NCBI RefSeq assembly: GCF_012932375.1
Contig: NZ_JAAIIG010000007.1
Coordinates: 62,001-126,000 of the forward strand
Source: Bifidobacterium olomucense
Lineage (GTDB): Bacteria > Actinomycetota > Actinomycetes > Actinomycetales > Bifidobacteriaceae
Length of the DNA: 64,000 nucleotides
Direction: 5' to 3'
A program made the translations under genes and the position numbers. Below are positions 26,756 through 36,823 of the stretch, one piece after another; the stretch's first letter is position 1, and every line of letters starts with the position of its first letter. The notes beneath the pieces were generated by a model. That model worked only from the letters and a program-made list of their open reading frames with translations, was not told where the DNA came from and made no database searches.

Positions 26756-27916
26756 CTATCCCTCGATGGCCTCACGCTCCATATCCACAAATTTATGGAC
26801 CGAGGCCTCCACGGAATAATGTTCCTTGGTGCTCTCGGCATACTTGGCGCTCCACTCGGCTCGTTCTCGCGGATGTGCGATCCACCAATCGATGCGACGA
26901 GCCAGCAACGCCACATCCCGTACAGGAAACAGCGATTCGTCCAGCAAAGCGAACTGGCTGGCAGCAGAGAGCTCCGATGCGGCGATAACAGGCACCAAAC
27001 CACAGGCCATCGCTTCGATCACACTTACCGATTCGATGTCCGCAATGGAACAGTGTACGAACAAATCGCCCGACCTTAGCAAACTCGGCATTTCAGCATG
27101 CCGATGGAAGCCGATTTCCGCTTTGCGCGCCAACAGTCTGCCGGCACGGAACTTGAGGTAATGGCGTAATGGTCCGGTACCGGCAATCACCAGCTGGATA
27201 TCCCCCGCATGACGAGACATGGCAATCGCCTTGATCAGCGTGATCTGATCCTTCTCATGCGCCAGACGTCCCGACGCGATGATGCGGAACGGCACCGGCG
27301 ATGCGGCTTTCGGGTCCGGAAGCTCGCCCGGTTGATATTCCGGAGAATATCCGTTGGAAATCATATGCAGTGTCGCCTGATATCCATGCGAACGCAATAG
27401 ACTCGCCGTCATCTCGGTAGGTACATGGATATGGTCGACACGCTTATACAGCCAGTGCTTGAACAGCCAGTACAAAAAGGGTGAGATACCCGGAATATGA
27501 CGCAATGGCCCCGCGGAATACAATACATTCTCCGGCTGCAGATGGAAGCCGGCAGTCACCGGGATACCCATCTGGCGGGCGACTTTAGCCGCATGACGGC
27601 CGAATTTGAACGGCATGTAAATATGCACCACATCCACGCCTTGGAATGCGGTACGGAAAAGCGTGTCACTCGGCTGGGCAAACTGCATGAGCTGTTTGGC
27701 CGCCACCCAGGAGACCAACGGCACCTTGTTCACACGGGCCGGATATTCAGGGGCGCCGATGCCCACCAAACGCACGTGATGCCCTTGCCGCTCCAATTCG
27801 GTTGCCCATTGCAGCGCCGAATTGGAAGTGCCATTCCCTTGATTGCCCACCGTATCCACTACCAAGGCAATAGTCAGAGGCCTATCGAGACTTTCCTCAC
27901 TCCCGTTTTCACGCAT
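26756..27916 (-). CDS. Glycosyltransferase, GT4-like
   Basis: 386 residues from ATG 27916. The N-terminal glycine-rich acceptor loop is VVDTVGNQGNGTSNSALQWA, and the donor-binding C-terminal lobe shows RIIASGRLAHEKDQITLIKA, followed by ADIESVSVIEAMACGLVPVI, the GT4 retaining motif that binds the nucleotide sugar phosphates. No signal peptide or membrane segment is present, so the enzyme is cytoplasmic or peripheral. The acceptor is unknown; envelope glycolipid is a possible target, as LtaS-like and DUF6020 genes are nearby, but they are not in the same operon. Confidence 0.87.
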   Translation of the reverse strand: MRENGSEESLDRPLTIALVVDTVGNQGNGTSNSALQWATELERQGHHVRLVGIGAPEYPARVNKVPLVSWVAAKQLMQFAQPSDTLFRTAFQGVDVVHIYMPFKFGRHAAKVARQMGIPVTAGFHLQPENVLYSAGPLRHIPGISPFLYWLFKHWLYKRVDHIHVPTEMTASLLRSHGYQATLHMISNGYSPEYQPGELPDPKAASPVPFRIIASGRLAHEKDQITLIKAIAMSRHAGDIQLVIAGTGPLRHYLKFRAGRLLARKAEIGFHRHAEMPSLLRSGDLFVHCSIADIESVSVIEAMACGLVPVIAASELSAASQFALLDESLFPVRDVALLARRIDWWIAHPRERAEWSAKYAESTKEHYSVEASVHKFVDMEREAIEG

Positions 27917-28037
27917 TGCCTCATCTTAAGCCACGGCCACACACCAAGTGGCTATGGCAAAGGCAAACATCCGGTTCACTTGAGAAAACAGTGTGGCGAG
28001 ATATGCATTGCCTAATTATTGCCTAGCAACGACCAAT

Positions 28038-29240
28038 CTATTTGGCCAATGTCTTCAGCGTTTCCAGAGCGCGGCGAATCCGTGAAACGGCCTCATATAG
28101 TTCAGCGGTTTGCTTGAGCAAACTGATACGCACCCAATGCTCACCCACTGTGCCGAAGCAGGAACCGGGTATCAGTGCGACGCCGGCAGTATCGAGCAGC
28201 CAGTCAACAAAGTCAGCCGACGTGCCAGCACCATTGGGTACGCGCGCCCAAGCAAATAAGCCACCACGCGACTGAGTGACTTCCAGACCGCTACCATGCA
28301 GTCCGTCGCGCACGATTTCAAAACGATGCTGATACTGTGCTGCCAGTTCCGCCACCGTGGATTGGTCGGAGTCCAATGCCACAGCACCTGCCTGTTGAAT
28401 CACGCTGGAGGCCAGCACTGCGGTCTGCCGGTGCACAGCCTTGACTGCGGCCAGAATTTCGGCGTTACCGGCAATAAATCCGCCTCGCCAGCCGGCCACC
28501 ATATACATCTTGGAAAGCGAGCCCAGTTCCAATGCCACATCAAGGGCATCCGGGGTTTCCAGCAGACTCAGCGAACGCGCACCGTTGAATTCCAAACCGG
28601 CGTAGGCAAAATCGTTGAGTACCACAAAGTTGTACTGTTTGGCGAGGCGCACGGCAGCCGCATACAGTTCCGACGTGGCCGCCGCGCCGGTGGGATTGTT
28701 TGGGTAATTGAGAATCAGTAGCTTGGCTCGCGTCCACAACGCTGGGTCCACTGCTTCTAAATCAGGAAGAAAGCCATGCGCCTCACTGGCGGGAATCGTT
28801 TCGAATCGGCCGCCTGCAACCGCTGTGGAACCTTCATACTGCGGATAGTATGGATCCACTGCCACCACCGTGTCGTCAGGGTCAATCAGCGCTTGGATCA
28901 CAGTGGCGATGCCCACCGATGAACCGGAGGTGGCGAGCAGTTCGGTGGCGGGGTTCACGCAAACTCCATGCTCACGCCTATACCAACCGGCAATGGCGTC
29001 AAGGTATTGCGGCAGCCCGTCAAACGGCGGGTAACGAAATTCGGATGGGTCATGCGCCGCAGCGGCGAGCGCATCTTGGACGAATGCTGGCGGCTGTCCG
29101 TCTGGGTTGCCTTTGCTGATATCGATGACGTCACGCCCCTGAGCAATCGCGGCAGCAACTCGCGCGTCCGCCTCGGCGAAGGGATTGCCCGGCAGATGTG
29201 CCGCTCGCTTGGAAATCAGTGCCTCATATCGCACTGGCAT
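28038..29240 (-). CDS. Class I/II aminotransferase
   Basis: 400 residues from ATG 29240, eight bases behind AGGGG; a TTG six bases earlier is a weaker alternative. The PLP-dependent fold-type I motifs are clear: SGSSVGIATVIQALIDPDD, VDPYYPQYEG, LNYPNNPTGAAA, the Lys in LGSLSKMYMVAGWRGGF, and the substrate Arg in HWVRISLL. This is the AspC/DapC-like group that makes or breaks an amino acid from its keto acid; the exact pair is not visible. The gene is divergent from purT with 211 bases between them. Confidence 0.9.
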   Translation of the reverse strand: MPVRYEALISKRAAHLPGNPFAEADARVAAAIAQGRDVIDISKGNPDGQPPAFVQDALAAAAHDPSEFRYPPFDGLPQYLDAIAGWYRREHGVCVNPATELLATSGSSVGIATVIQALIDPDDTVVAVDPYYPQYEGSTAVAGGRFETIPASEAHGFLPDLEAVDPALWTRAKLLILNYPNNPTGAAATSELYAAAVRLAKQYNFVVLNDFAYAGLEFNGARSLSLLETPDALDVALELGSLSKMYMVAGWRGGFIAGNAEILAAVKAVHRQTAVLASSVIQQAGAVALDSDQSTVAELAAQYQHRFEIVRDGLHGSGLEVTQSRGGLFAWARVPNGAGTSADFVDWLLDTAGVALIPGSCFGTVGEHWVRISLLKQTAELYEAVSRIRRALETLKTLAK

Positions 29241-29451
29241 ATCCAATCCCCTCGTCCACTCGCTTGCAAAGCCCCAATGAATGGCCTTGCAAGCGATTCC
29301 CCTTCAAACGTTGGCCCGACCGTGCTGAACAAATCGGCCGGTAACTGATACCGTACGACGTCGCCCAAGCCCATGCAACGGCGTGTCTATATGCAGTATT
29401 TATGGCAGGTTACAGACGGCAAAATTCGTGCGGCATGGCAGAATGTGAGGT

Positions 29452-30747
29452 ATGACTCAGACTCAAGCGAACACCGTTGCGAACTCCTCCGATTCCCGCA
29501 CAACCCACCGTCCACTCGGCACTCCACTCGGCAAGCATCCGACCCGCGTACTGTTTTTGGGCTCTGGCGAGCTGGGCAAAGAAGTGACCATCGAACTGAT
29601 GCGACTGGGTGCTTGGGTGTGCGCAGCGGACTCCTATGACGGGGCCCCGGCCCAGCAAGCGGCACATGAGTATCGCGTGCTGGATATGGCGAATGCCACC
29701 GAGTTGCAGGCATTGTTCGACGAGGTGAAGCCGGACATCATCGTGCCTGAAGTGGAGGCCATCGCCACGGATGTGCTGGCCGGAGCGGCTGCGGCCGGTG
29801 CTCAGGTGGTGCCGAGCGCTGAGATCGCGGCGATCTGCATGGATCGCGAGCGCCTGCGTGTGCTGGCTCATGAGGAGCTTGGTTTGCCGACCACGCCGTA
29901 TCGTTTCGCCGGTTCGCTGGAGGAGCTGCGCGAAGGCGCCGCCACGGTCGGGTACCCGTGTGTGGTCAAGCCGGTGATGAGCTCCTCGGGCCACGGTCAG
30001 TCCGTGGTGCGTTCGGCCGATGCGATCGATGCGGCTTGGACTGAAGCTCAGGAAGGTCGCCGTGCCGCCGATGAGGGTGACGTATCCCGTGTGATCGTGG
30101 AGGCTTTGGCTCCGCTGGATCGTGAGTTGACGGTGTTGACGGTGAGCTCCTCGGCCGGCATTGTGACCTGCGCGCCGATCGGTCAGCGTCAGGAATCCGG
30201 CGATTACCGCGAGTCTTGGCAACCGGCCGCAGAACCGGCTGGCGAATCCGAGCGTGCGCAAGAAATCGCACGAACCGCAGTCGAGGGTCTGGTGGCTCGC
30301 GCCCACAAAGCCGGAGAAACCGGTTGGGGCGTGTTCGGTGTGGAGCTGTTCGTGTTGACCGATGGCTCGATTCTGTTCAACGAGGTCTCCCCTCGCCCTC
30401 ATGACACCGGCATGGTGACGATGGCTTCCCAGCGTTTGAGCGAATTCGCTCTGCATGCACGTGCGATTTTGGGGCTGCCGATTACGGCTGAGCACGTGGC
30501 GCTGAATCTGACTGATGGCACCACGGCCGCCAGCCATGCCATTGTAGTGGCCGGCGATGGCGAGGCTGAATTCACCAATGTGGCTGAGGCGTTGGCCGAG
30601 CCCGGCACCGATCTGCGCATCTTCGCCAAGCCTGAAGTGCACGGTCACCGGCGCATGGCTGTGGCGCTCGCCATTGGCACCAGTGAAGCCGATGCGCGAG
30701 CCAAGGCGGGACGAGTCGCCGACACATTGAAGATCGACGTCAGATGA
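29452..30747 (+). CDS. purT: Formate-dependent GAR transformylase
   Basis: 431 residues from ATG 29452, close behind GAGG. ATP-grasp layout: the N-terminal Rossmann-like LFLGSGELGKEVTIELMRLG, phosphate-contact PVMSSSGHGQSVV, and metal-binding VELFVLTDGSILFNEVSPRPHDTG. PurT forms formyl-GAR from GAR, formate and ATP, an alternative to the folate-dependent PurN. Bifidobacteria make formate with pyruvate formate-lyase, so the choice is metabolically sensible (family knowledge). It begins the first purine block, 75 bases before purC. Confidence 0.96.
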   Translation: MTQTQANTVANSSDSRTTHRPLGTPLGKHPTRVLFLGSGELGKEVTIELMRLGAWVCAADSYDGAPAQQAAHEYRVLDMANATELQALFDEVKPDIIVPEVEAIATDVLAGAAAAGAQVVPSAEIAAICMDRERLRVLAHEELGLPTTPYRFAGSLEELREGAATVGYPCVVKPVMSSSGHGQSVVRSADAIDAAWTEAQEGRRAADEGDVSRVIVEALAPLDRELTVLTVSSSAGIVTCAPIGQRQESGDYRESWQPAAEPAGESERAQEIARTAVEGLVARAHKAGETGWGVFGVELFVLTDGSILFNEVSPRPHDTGMVTMASQRLSEFALHARAILGLPITAEHVALNLTDGTTAASHAIVVAGDGEAEFTNVAEALAEPGTDLRIFAKPEVHGHRRMAVALAIGTSEADARAKAGRVADTLKIDVR

Positions 30748-30822
30748 CCCGTGGGGTGTCAGCTATCGTTGATACCCTTTTACCGTTAGTTCACCCAGAA
30801 TTCCACTCCTGAAAGGCGAGTT

Positions 30823-31572
30823 ATGGAGAAGCTGGAAAAGCTCTACGAGGGCAAGGCCAAGCAACTGTATGCAACCGACGATCCCGACATCCTGTGGGTC
30901 GAATACAAGAACACCGCCACCGCCGGAGACGGCGAGAAGAAAGAGGACTTCACCGGCAAGGGCCGTCTGAACAACCTCATCACCACCATCATCTTCGACC
31001 TGCTCAAGGCTCGCGGCATCGAGAGCCACCTCGTCAAGCGTGTGAACGACACCGCCCAGCTGGTGCGCAAGATGGATATGTTCCCGCTGGAGATCGTGCT
31101 GCGCAACACCGCCGCCGGTCACTTCTGCTCCCGTCTGGGCGTGGAGGAAGGTCTGCCGCTCAAGGAGCCGGTGCTCGAATACTTCCTGAAGAACGACGAT
31201 CTGCATGATCCGTTCGTCAACGACGATGATCTGGTTGCCTTGGGTGTATGCACCCGCGAAGATCTCGCCGAGATCGCCCCGTTGGCTCGCAAGATCAACG
31301 AGGCGCTGATCGACATCTTCGCCAAGATCGATGTCAAGCTTGTAGACTTCAAGATCGAAATGGGCCGTGCCTCCGATGGCACGCTGTTGCTGGCTGATGA
31401 AATCACCCCGGATTCCTGCCGTCTGTGGGATCAGCGCGATCACTCCGGCAAGGTGGAGCATCTGGACAAGGACCTGTTCCGCCGCGGTCTGGGCTCGATC
31501 ATCCCGGCCTACGAGGAAATCGAAAGCCGCTTGGCCGAACTGGCCAAGTCCGAAGGCATCGAAGTCGCCTGA
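30823..31572 (+). CDS. purC: SAICAR synthase
   Basis: 249 residues from ATG 30823, behind GAAAGGCGAG. It opens [20 protein letters not shown] and contains [31 protein letters not shown], and [23 protein letters not shown] synthase joins aspartate to CAIR with ATP. The length is standard for the bacterial stand-alone enzyme. It is followed by a strong terminator (31582-31620) before purL, so the operon is split here although the neighbouring genes are functionally linked. Confidence 0.97.
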   Translation: MEKLEKLYEGKAKQLYATDDPDILWVEYKNTATAGDGEKKEDFTGKGRLNNLITTIIFDLLKARGIESHLVKRVNDTAQLVRKMDMFPLEIVLRNTAAGHFCSRLGVEEGLPLKEPVLEYFLKNDDLHDPFVNDDDLVALGVCTREDLAEIAPLARKINEALIDIFAKIDVKLVDFKIEMGRASDGTLLLADEITPDSCRLWDQRDHSGKVEHLDKDLFRRGLGSIIPAYEEIESRLAELAKSEGIEVA

Positions 31573-31581
31573 TTCATGTAT

Positions 31582-31620
31582 TTGGCTCCCCTCTTCAGAA
31601 GGGAGCCAATTTGTCTTTTT
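31582..31620 (+). terminator. Terminator between purC and purL
   Basis: TTGGCTCCC pairs with GGGAGCCAA across a 10-base loop, followed by TTTGTCTTTTT. It begins ten bases after the purC stop. The purL start follows at 31645, so read-through or attenuation may balance the two genes. Confidence 0.85.
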
Positions 31621-31644
31621 ACGATTGTTTAGGAAAGGATTTCC

Positions 31645-34600
31645 ATGGTTTTCCGCGTATACGTGGAGAAGAAGCCCGGCTTTGACGTCGAGGCCCAGCA
31701 GCTCGCCGGCGAACTGAAGACCATCCTCGGCATCTCCGGCCTCAAGGCCGTACGCATTGTGAACCGTTACGACGTGGAGGGCATCAGCGAGGAGCTGTTC
31801 CGCCAGGCCACCCCCACCGTGTTCAGCGAGCCGCAGGTGGACAACGTCTGCGCCGATCTGCCTGATTTCGGCGAGGACAAGGTCTTCGCCACCGAGTTTC
31901 TGCCCGGTCAGTTCGATCAGCGCGCCGACTCGGCCAGCGAATGCATCCAGCTCATTTCTCAAGGCGAGCGTCCCACCGTCCGCTCCGCCAAGGTGTACGC
32001 CCTTGAAGGCGAGCTCACAGACGCGGACGTCGAGGCCATCAAGCATTACGTGATCAACCCTGTGGAAGCTCGCGAGGCCAGCCTTGACACCAAGGAAACC
32101 TTGAAAACCCAGGTGCCTACCCCCGGCAAGGTGGAGGTCATCGCTGGCTTTAACGAGATGGACGCGGCCGCCGGCCAGAAGTTCATCGATGATCGCGGCC
32201 TGGCCATGGATCTGGCCGATCTGGAATTCTGCCAGAAGTACTTCGCCGAAGAGGGCCGTGAGCCTACCATCACCGAGATCAAGGTGATCGACACCTACTG
32301 GTCCGATCACTGCCGCCACACCACGTTCGGCACCGAATTGGACGAGGTGAACATCGATGACGCCGTAGTCAAGGCCGCTTTCGACCGTTACCTTGAGATG
32401 CGCCATGAGCTGGGCCGCGATGCCAAGCCCGTGTGCCTGATGGATATGGGTACCATCGGTGCCAAGTGGCTCAAGAAGAACGGCATCCTCACGGGCCTCG
32501 ACGAGTCCGAGGAGATCAACGCCTGCACCGTCAAGGTTAAGGTTGACGTGAATGGGCACGATGAGGATTGGCTGTTCCTGTTCAAGAACGAAACCCACAA
32601 CCACCCCACTGAAATCGAACCGTTCGGTGGCGCGGCCACCTGCATCGGCGGCTGCATTCGCGACCCTCTGTCCGGCCGCTCCTACGTGTATCAGGCCATG
32701 CGCGTGACCGGCGCCGCAGATCCGACTGTACCGGTCTCCCAGACGTTGGAAGGCAAACTTCCGCAGCGCAAGCTGGTGACCACTGCCGCCGCCGGCTACA
32801 GCTCCTATGGCAACCAGATTGGTCTGGCCACCGGTCAGGTCACCGAGATCTATCACCCTGGCTACGTGGCCAAGCGTATGGAGGTCGGCGCCGTAGTCGC
32901 TGCGACCCCGGCCGATCACGTGCGCCGCGAGACCCCGGCTCCGGGCGACAAGATCATCCTGCTGGGTGGTCGTACCGGACGTGACGGCATCGGTGGCGCT
33001 ACCGGCGCTTCCAAGGCGCACAATGTGGAGTCTCTGGAGCTCGATGGTGCCGAAGTGCAGAAGGGCAATGCTCCGGTGGAGCGCAAGCTGCAGCGTCTGT
33101 TCCGCCGCGGCGATGCCTGCCGTCTGATCAAGCGTTGCAACGATTTCGGCGCTGGTGGCGTGTCCGTGGCGGTCGGCGAGTTGGCTGATGGCCTGTATGT
33201 GAATTTGAACACCGTGCCGAAGAAGTACGAGGGTCTGGACGGCACCGAACTGGCCATCTCCGAATCTCAGGAGCGTATGGCCGTGGATGTAGCCGCCGAG
33301 GACGTGGACGAGTTCCTTGGTTACGCTCGCGAGGAGAATCTTGAAGCCACGGTGATCGCCACGGTGACCGAGGACCCGCGCATGGTGATGACCTGGAACG
33401 GCGACGAGATCGTGAACCTCTCCCGTGAATTCCTGGCCTCCAACGGTGCGTCCAAGCATCAGATCGTGCATGTCGAGGCTCAGCAGGCGTACGCCGTGCC
33501 GGCCGAATGGACCTCCGGCTCCCTGTCCGATCGCTTCCACGCTTTGGTGACCAACCTCAATGTGGCCTCCAACAAGGGTCTGTCCGAGCGTTTCGACTCC
33601 ACCATTGGTGCCGGCACCGTACTTATGCCGTTCGGCGGCGTCAAGCAGCTCACTCCGAACGAGGCTATGGTGGCCAAGTTCCCGGTGTTCGGCGAAACCA
33701 CCACCGCTTCCGCGATGGCGTGGGGCTTCAACCCGTACATCATGGAGAAAAACCAGTTCACCGGCGCTTACCTGTCTGTGGTCGAATCGCTGGCCAAACT
33801 GGTGGCCGCCGGCTTCGAGCATGAGAAGGCGTATCTGAGCTTCCAGGAGTACTTCGAGAAGCTGCGTGACGAGCCGGAACGCTGGGGCAAGCCGACCGCT
33901 GCCGTGCTCGGCGCTCTGATGGCTCAGGTTGATCTGGGCGCCGGTGCCATCGGTGGTAAGGATTCCATGTCCGGCTCCTTCGAGGATCTGGACGTGCCGC
34001 CGACCCTGATCTCCTTCGCTGTGGCCGTGGGCAACATGAAGCGCGCCACCTCCCCCGAGTTCAAGGGTGCCGGCCACCGCATCGTGCGCATCGCACCGCG
34101 TTATCTGGCCGACGGGCTTACTCCGGACAAGGATGCACTGCTCGAAGCCTTCTCGCTGGTTGAGGAACTCACCGACTTCCACACCGCCCTGGCCGTGTCC
34201 ACTCCGGGTTACGGCGGCACCGCCGAAGCCCTGTTCAAGATGACCGTGGGCAACGGCATCGGCGTTGATCTCAATGACGGCATCGCTTTGGATGACCTAT
34301 TCGCTCCGGCGTATGGCTCGTTCATCGTGGAACTGAAGGACAACGAGAAGATCCCAGCCGTCTCCAACTTGGTCGAGGTGGGCGAGATCGGCGTGACCAC
34401 GGAAGCATACACCTTCCGCGCCGCCGGCGAGACCATTGACCTGGCCGAGCTGCAGAACGCTTGGGAAAGCGGCATCGAATCCGTATTCCCGTATCGTTCC
34501 AAGGGCGAGGAGCAAGGCAAGACCGTGGAAACGGTTGACTTCCACACCGAATATGCCGGCGTGGGCAAGACCGTGTACACAGGTACCGGCGTCGCCAAGC

Positions 34601-35397
34601 CGCGTGTGATCATCCCCGTGTTCCCGGGCAACAACTGCGAGTACGATTCCGCCGCCGCTTTCGAGCGTGCGGGTGCCGAAGCACACACGCTGGTGATCAA
34701 CAACCTGACTCCGGCCGCCGTCGCCGAATCCACCGCCGCCTTGGTCGAGGAGATCAACAAGAGCCAGATCGTAATGATCCCGGGCGGCTTCTCCGGCGGT
34801 GACGAACCGGACGGCTCCGCCAAGTTCATCACCGCGTTCTTCCGCGCTCCGGCCGTCACCGAAGCCGTACGCGATCTGTTAAAGAACCGCGATGGTTTGA
34901 TGCTCGGCATCTGCAACGGCTTCCAGGCGCTCATCAAGCTGGGTCTGGTACCATTCGGCGACATCGTGCCGATGACTGCCGAGTGTCCGACGCTGACGTT
35001 CAACACCATCGGCCGTCACCAGAGCCGCCTGGTGCGTACGCGTGTGGCCTCCGATCTGTCTCCGTGGCTGTCTCGCACCGAGGTCGGCGACGTGCACACG
35101 GTGGCGATCTCTCACGGCGAGGGCCGTTTCGTGGCCTCCGACGAGGTGCTGGCTCAGCTCAAGGCCAACGGTCAGATCGCCACGCAGTATGTGGATGAAT
35201 CCGGCACGCCCGGCTTGGATCTCGCGGTGAACCCGAACGGCTCGCTGCTGGCCATCGAAGGCATCACCAGCCCGGACGGCCGTGTGTTCGGCAAGATGGG
35301 TCACTCGGAGCGTTCCGGCAACGGTCTGTACGCCAACGTGCCCGGCAACAAGTACCAGCCGATCTTCGAGGCCGGCGTGGAGTACTTCACCGCCTGA
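31645..35397 (+). CDS. purL: FGAM synthase, large single-chain type
   Basis: 1250 residues from ATG 31645 with AGGAAAGGA upstream. The N-terminal domain, ATP-binding AIRS modules (TYWSDHCRHTTFGTEL, ETHNHPTEIEPFGGAAT) and the C-terminal glutamine amidotransferase are all in one chain. The amidotransferase Cys is Cys1090 in LGICNGFQAL and the His/Glu pair is 1157/1159 in SHGEGRF. PurL makes FGAM from FGAR, glutamine and ATP. This single-chain form is usual in Proteobacteria and eukaryotes, whereas many actinobacteria use PurS-PurQ-PurL. Ends before a strong terminator. Confidence 0.97.
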   Translation: MVFRVYVEKKPGFDVEAQQLAGELKTILGISGLKAVRIVNRYDVEGISEELFRQATPTVFSEPQVDNVCADLPDFGEDKVFATEFLPGQFDQRADSASECIQLISQGERPTVRSAKVYALEGELTDADVEAIKHYVINPVEAREASLDTKETLKTQVPTPGKVEVIAGFNEMDAAAGQKFIDDRGLAMDLADLEFCQKYFAEEGREPTITEIKVIDTYWSDHCRHTTFGTELDEVNIDDAVVKAAFDRYLEMRHELGRDAKPVCLMDMGTIGAKWLKKNGILTGLDESEEINACTVKVKVDVNGHDEDWLFLFKNETHNHPTEIEPFGGAATCIGGCIRDPLSGRSYVYQAMRVTGAADPTVPVSQTLEGKLPQRKLVTTAAAGYSSYGNQIGLATGQVTEIYHPGYVAKRMEVGAVVAATPADHVRRETPAPGDKIILLGGRTGRDGIGGATGASKAHNVESLELDGAEVQKGNAPVERKLQRLFRRGDACRLIKRCNDFGAGGVSVAVGELADGLYVNLNTVPKKYEGLDGTELAISESQERMAVDVAAEDVDEFLGYAREENLEATVIATVTEDPRMVMTWNGDEIVNLSREFLASNGASKHQIVHVEAQQAYAVPAEWTSGSLSDRFHALVTNLNVASNKGLSERFDSTIGAGTVLMPFGGVKQLTPNEAMVAKFPVFGETTTASAMAWGFNPYIMEKNQFTGAYLSVVESLAKLVAAGFEHEKAYLSFQEYFEKLRDEPERWGKPTAAVLGALMAQVDLGAGAIGGKDSMSGSFEDLDVPPTLISFAVAVGNMKRATSPEFKGAGHRIVRIAPRYLADGLTPDKDALLEAFSLVEELTDFHTALAVSTPGYGGTAEALFKMTVGNGIGVDLNDGIALDDLFAPAYGSFIVELKDNEKIPAVSNLVEVGEIGVTTEAYTFRAAGETIDLAELQNAWESGIESVFPYRSKGEEQGKTVETVDFHTEYAGVGKTVYTGTGVAKPRVIIPVFPGNNCEYDSAAAFERAGAEAHTLVINNLTPAAVAESTAALVEEINKSQIVMIPGGFSGGDEPDGSAKFITAFFRAPAVTEAVRDLLKNRDGLMLGICNGFQALIKLGLVPFGDIVPMTAECPTLTFNTIGRHQSRLVRTRVASDLSPWLSRTEVGDVHTVAISHGEGRFVASDEVLAQLKANGQIATQYVDESGTPGLDLAVNPNGSLLAIEGITSPDGRVFGKMGHSERSGNGLYANVPGNKYQPIFEAGVEYFTA

Positions 35398-35454
35398 CCG
35401 TTCGGTACAACCATTCGGCATATATCCTAGGTACCACGGTATCTGAGGACGCAT

Positions 35455-35490
35455 AGGGAGGGGACTTTCAGGTCCCCTCCCTTGTTGTTT
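35455..35490 (+). terminator. Terminator after purL
   Basis: AGGGAGGGGAC pairs perfectly with GTCCCCTCCCT over a 6-base loop, followed by TGTTGTTT. It lies 57 bases after the purL stop. Confidence 0.85.
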
Positions 35491-35617
35491 GGTGACTTTG
35501 TGCGTTGCCTTCGGGCTTGTTGATGCGCTGTCTGACGGGTCCCCATATCGGAGGCCTTCCATCAGCGAAGACAAGGAAAATACCGGCAAAGCATGTCTGA
35601 GAGTACATTAGGGCATC

Positions 35618-36823
35618 ATGACTGAACTACATGCGAATCTCACGGTATTGGTTGGCGGGTTCGGAGCGGCACGCGGATCCTCTTGCCCCGGCATCGAAGC
35701 GGTATCCCTGAGGCCGGCGAACGGCGACAGCGCGACCGGCACCGACGCAACTGTTTCAATCGGCTCATCATCATCGTCCCTGGCATTGGTCAAAGACGGC
35801 GTGCTGGCTGACGTTCCTTCCCCTACTTGGATCGAACGCGACGGTGACCTGTTGTACGCCGTACTGGAGGATACGAATGAGGTGGCCGCGTTCCGCATCG
35901 AGCGCTCGCCCGCGCCGGTTCTGATCGAATTGTCCCGCGTGGCGGAGCCCGGCGCCAGCCCGACGCATGCGGTTGTCGCCACCGACGATCTGGGCGCGAA
36001 GCATCTCATCGTGGCCAATTATGCTGACGGGCATGTCTGTGTCCATCCCATCGCCGCCGACGGCTCCGTGTTGGACGCCACTCAGGTGTTGACCGGTGAG
36101 GGTCATGGCCCGTTGCCGGCGCAAGAAGGTCCACATGCGCACTGGATACTGCCGTTGCCGGATGGCCGTGTGCTGTCCACCGATCTGGGAGCGGATCGCA
36201 TCTACGTGCATCGATGGAGCAACGGCGTTCTGGAGCGAGTCGGAGCGGTGGCATTGGAGCCTGGCACCGGCCCACGTGACATGCATCTGCTGCCGGTCGC
36301 AGGTGATGCGATGGCGCAATGGCGTGTGGCTGTAGTCGGCGAATGGAGCGACACGGTAACGATGCTGGGCCCGGATGCTGTCGGTACCGGTACCGGCGAT
36401 CACAGCGAAGCCGATGGCATTGCAGTGCTACAGACCGTCGATCTCGGCGGAGATCCCCTCGATCAGGCTGCATCACTGGCATTGGTGCCGTGGTCCTCAT
36501 TGCGCAATGACAAAACCGAAACCGAACCATCTATTTCCGGCATCGCATATGTCGGTCTACGTGGATCGGAACGCATCGTGGCACTACAGTGGGACGGTGA
36601 GCGTCTGTCCCGTCTGGCTCCGTTCGAAACTCCGGGATGGCAAGGCCGCGGTATCGACTGCGGTGGAAGCCGCCCGCGTCATATTCTGCCGGTCGGCAAC
36701 CTACTGTTAGTGGCGAACGAGGTCTCCAACAATTTGACTGTATTCCGTCTCTCCGCTGATGGCTCGCCCATTCATGCCACTGACCTTTCATCCGGCTCCC
36801 CGACCGTCGTTGTACGCTTGTGA
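35618..36823 (+). CDS. Lactonase-family beta-propeller protein
   Basis: 401 residues from ATG 35618. Repeated blade motifs fit a seven-bladed propeller of the 6-phosphogluconolactonase-like type: PTWIERDGDLLYAVLE, HAHWILPLPDGRVLSTDLGADR, GPRDMHLLPVAGD, and RPRHILPVGNLLLVANE. No signal peptide is seen, so it is cytoplasmic. It is the group often annotated as 3-carboxy-muconate cyclase or Pgl; in bifidobacteria, which lack a full oxidative pentose phosphate pathway, the substrate may be another lactone. It shares a GTGA overlap with the deoxyinosine glycosylase gene. Confidence 0.85.
   Translation: MTELHANLTVLVGGFGAARGSSCPGIEAVSLRPANGDSATGTDATVSIGSSSSSLALVKDGVLADVPSPTWIERDGDLLYAVLEDTNEVAAFRIERSPAPVLIELSRVAEPGASPTHAVVATDDLGAKHLIVANYADGHVCVHPIAADGSVLDATQVLTGEGHGPLPAQEGPHAHWILPLPDGRVLSTDLGADRIYVHRWSNGVLERVGAVALEPGTGPRDMHLLPVAGDAMAQWRVAVVGEWSDTVTMLGPDAVGTGTGDHSEADGIAVLQTVDLGGDPLDQAASLALVPWSSLRNDKTETEPSISGIAYVGLRGSERIVALQWDGERLSRLAPFETPGWQGRGIDCGGSRPRHILPVGNLLLVANEVSNNLTVFRLSADGSPIHATDLSSGSPTVVVRL

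Noticed and set aside
30763..34182. 1139-residue open frame on the minus strand across purC and purL
   Set aside because: It is antisense to purC and purL, which have full family motifs. Low-complexity His/Gly/Val-rich text is typical of a shadow frame.
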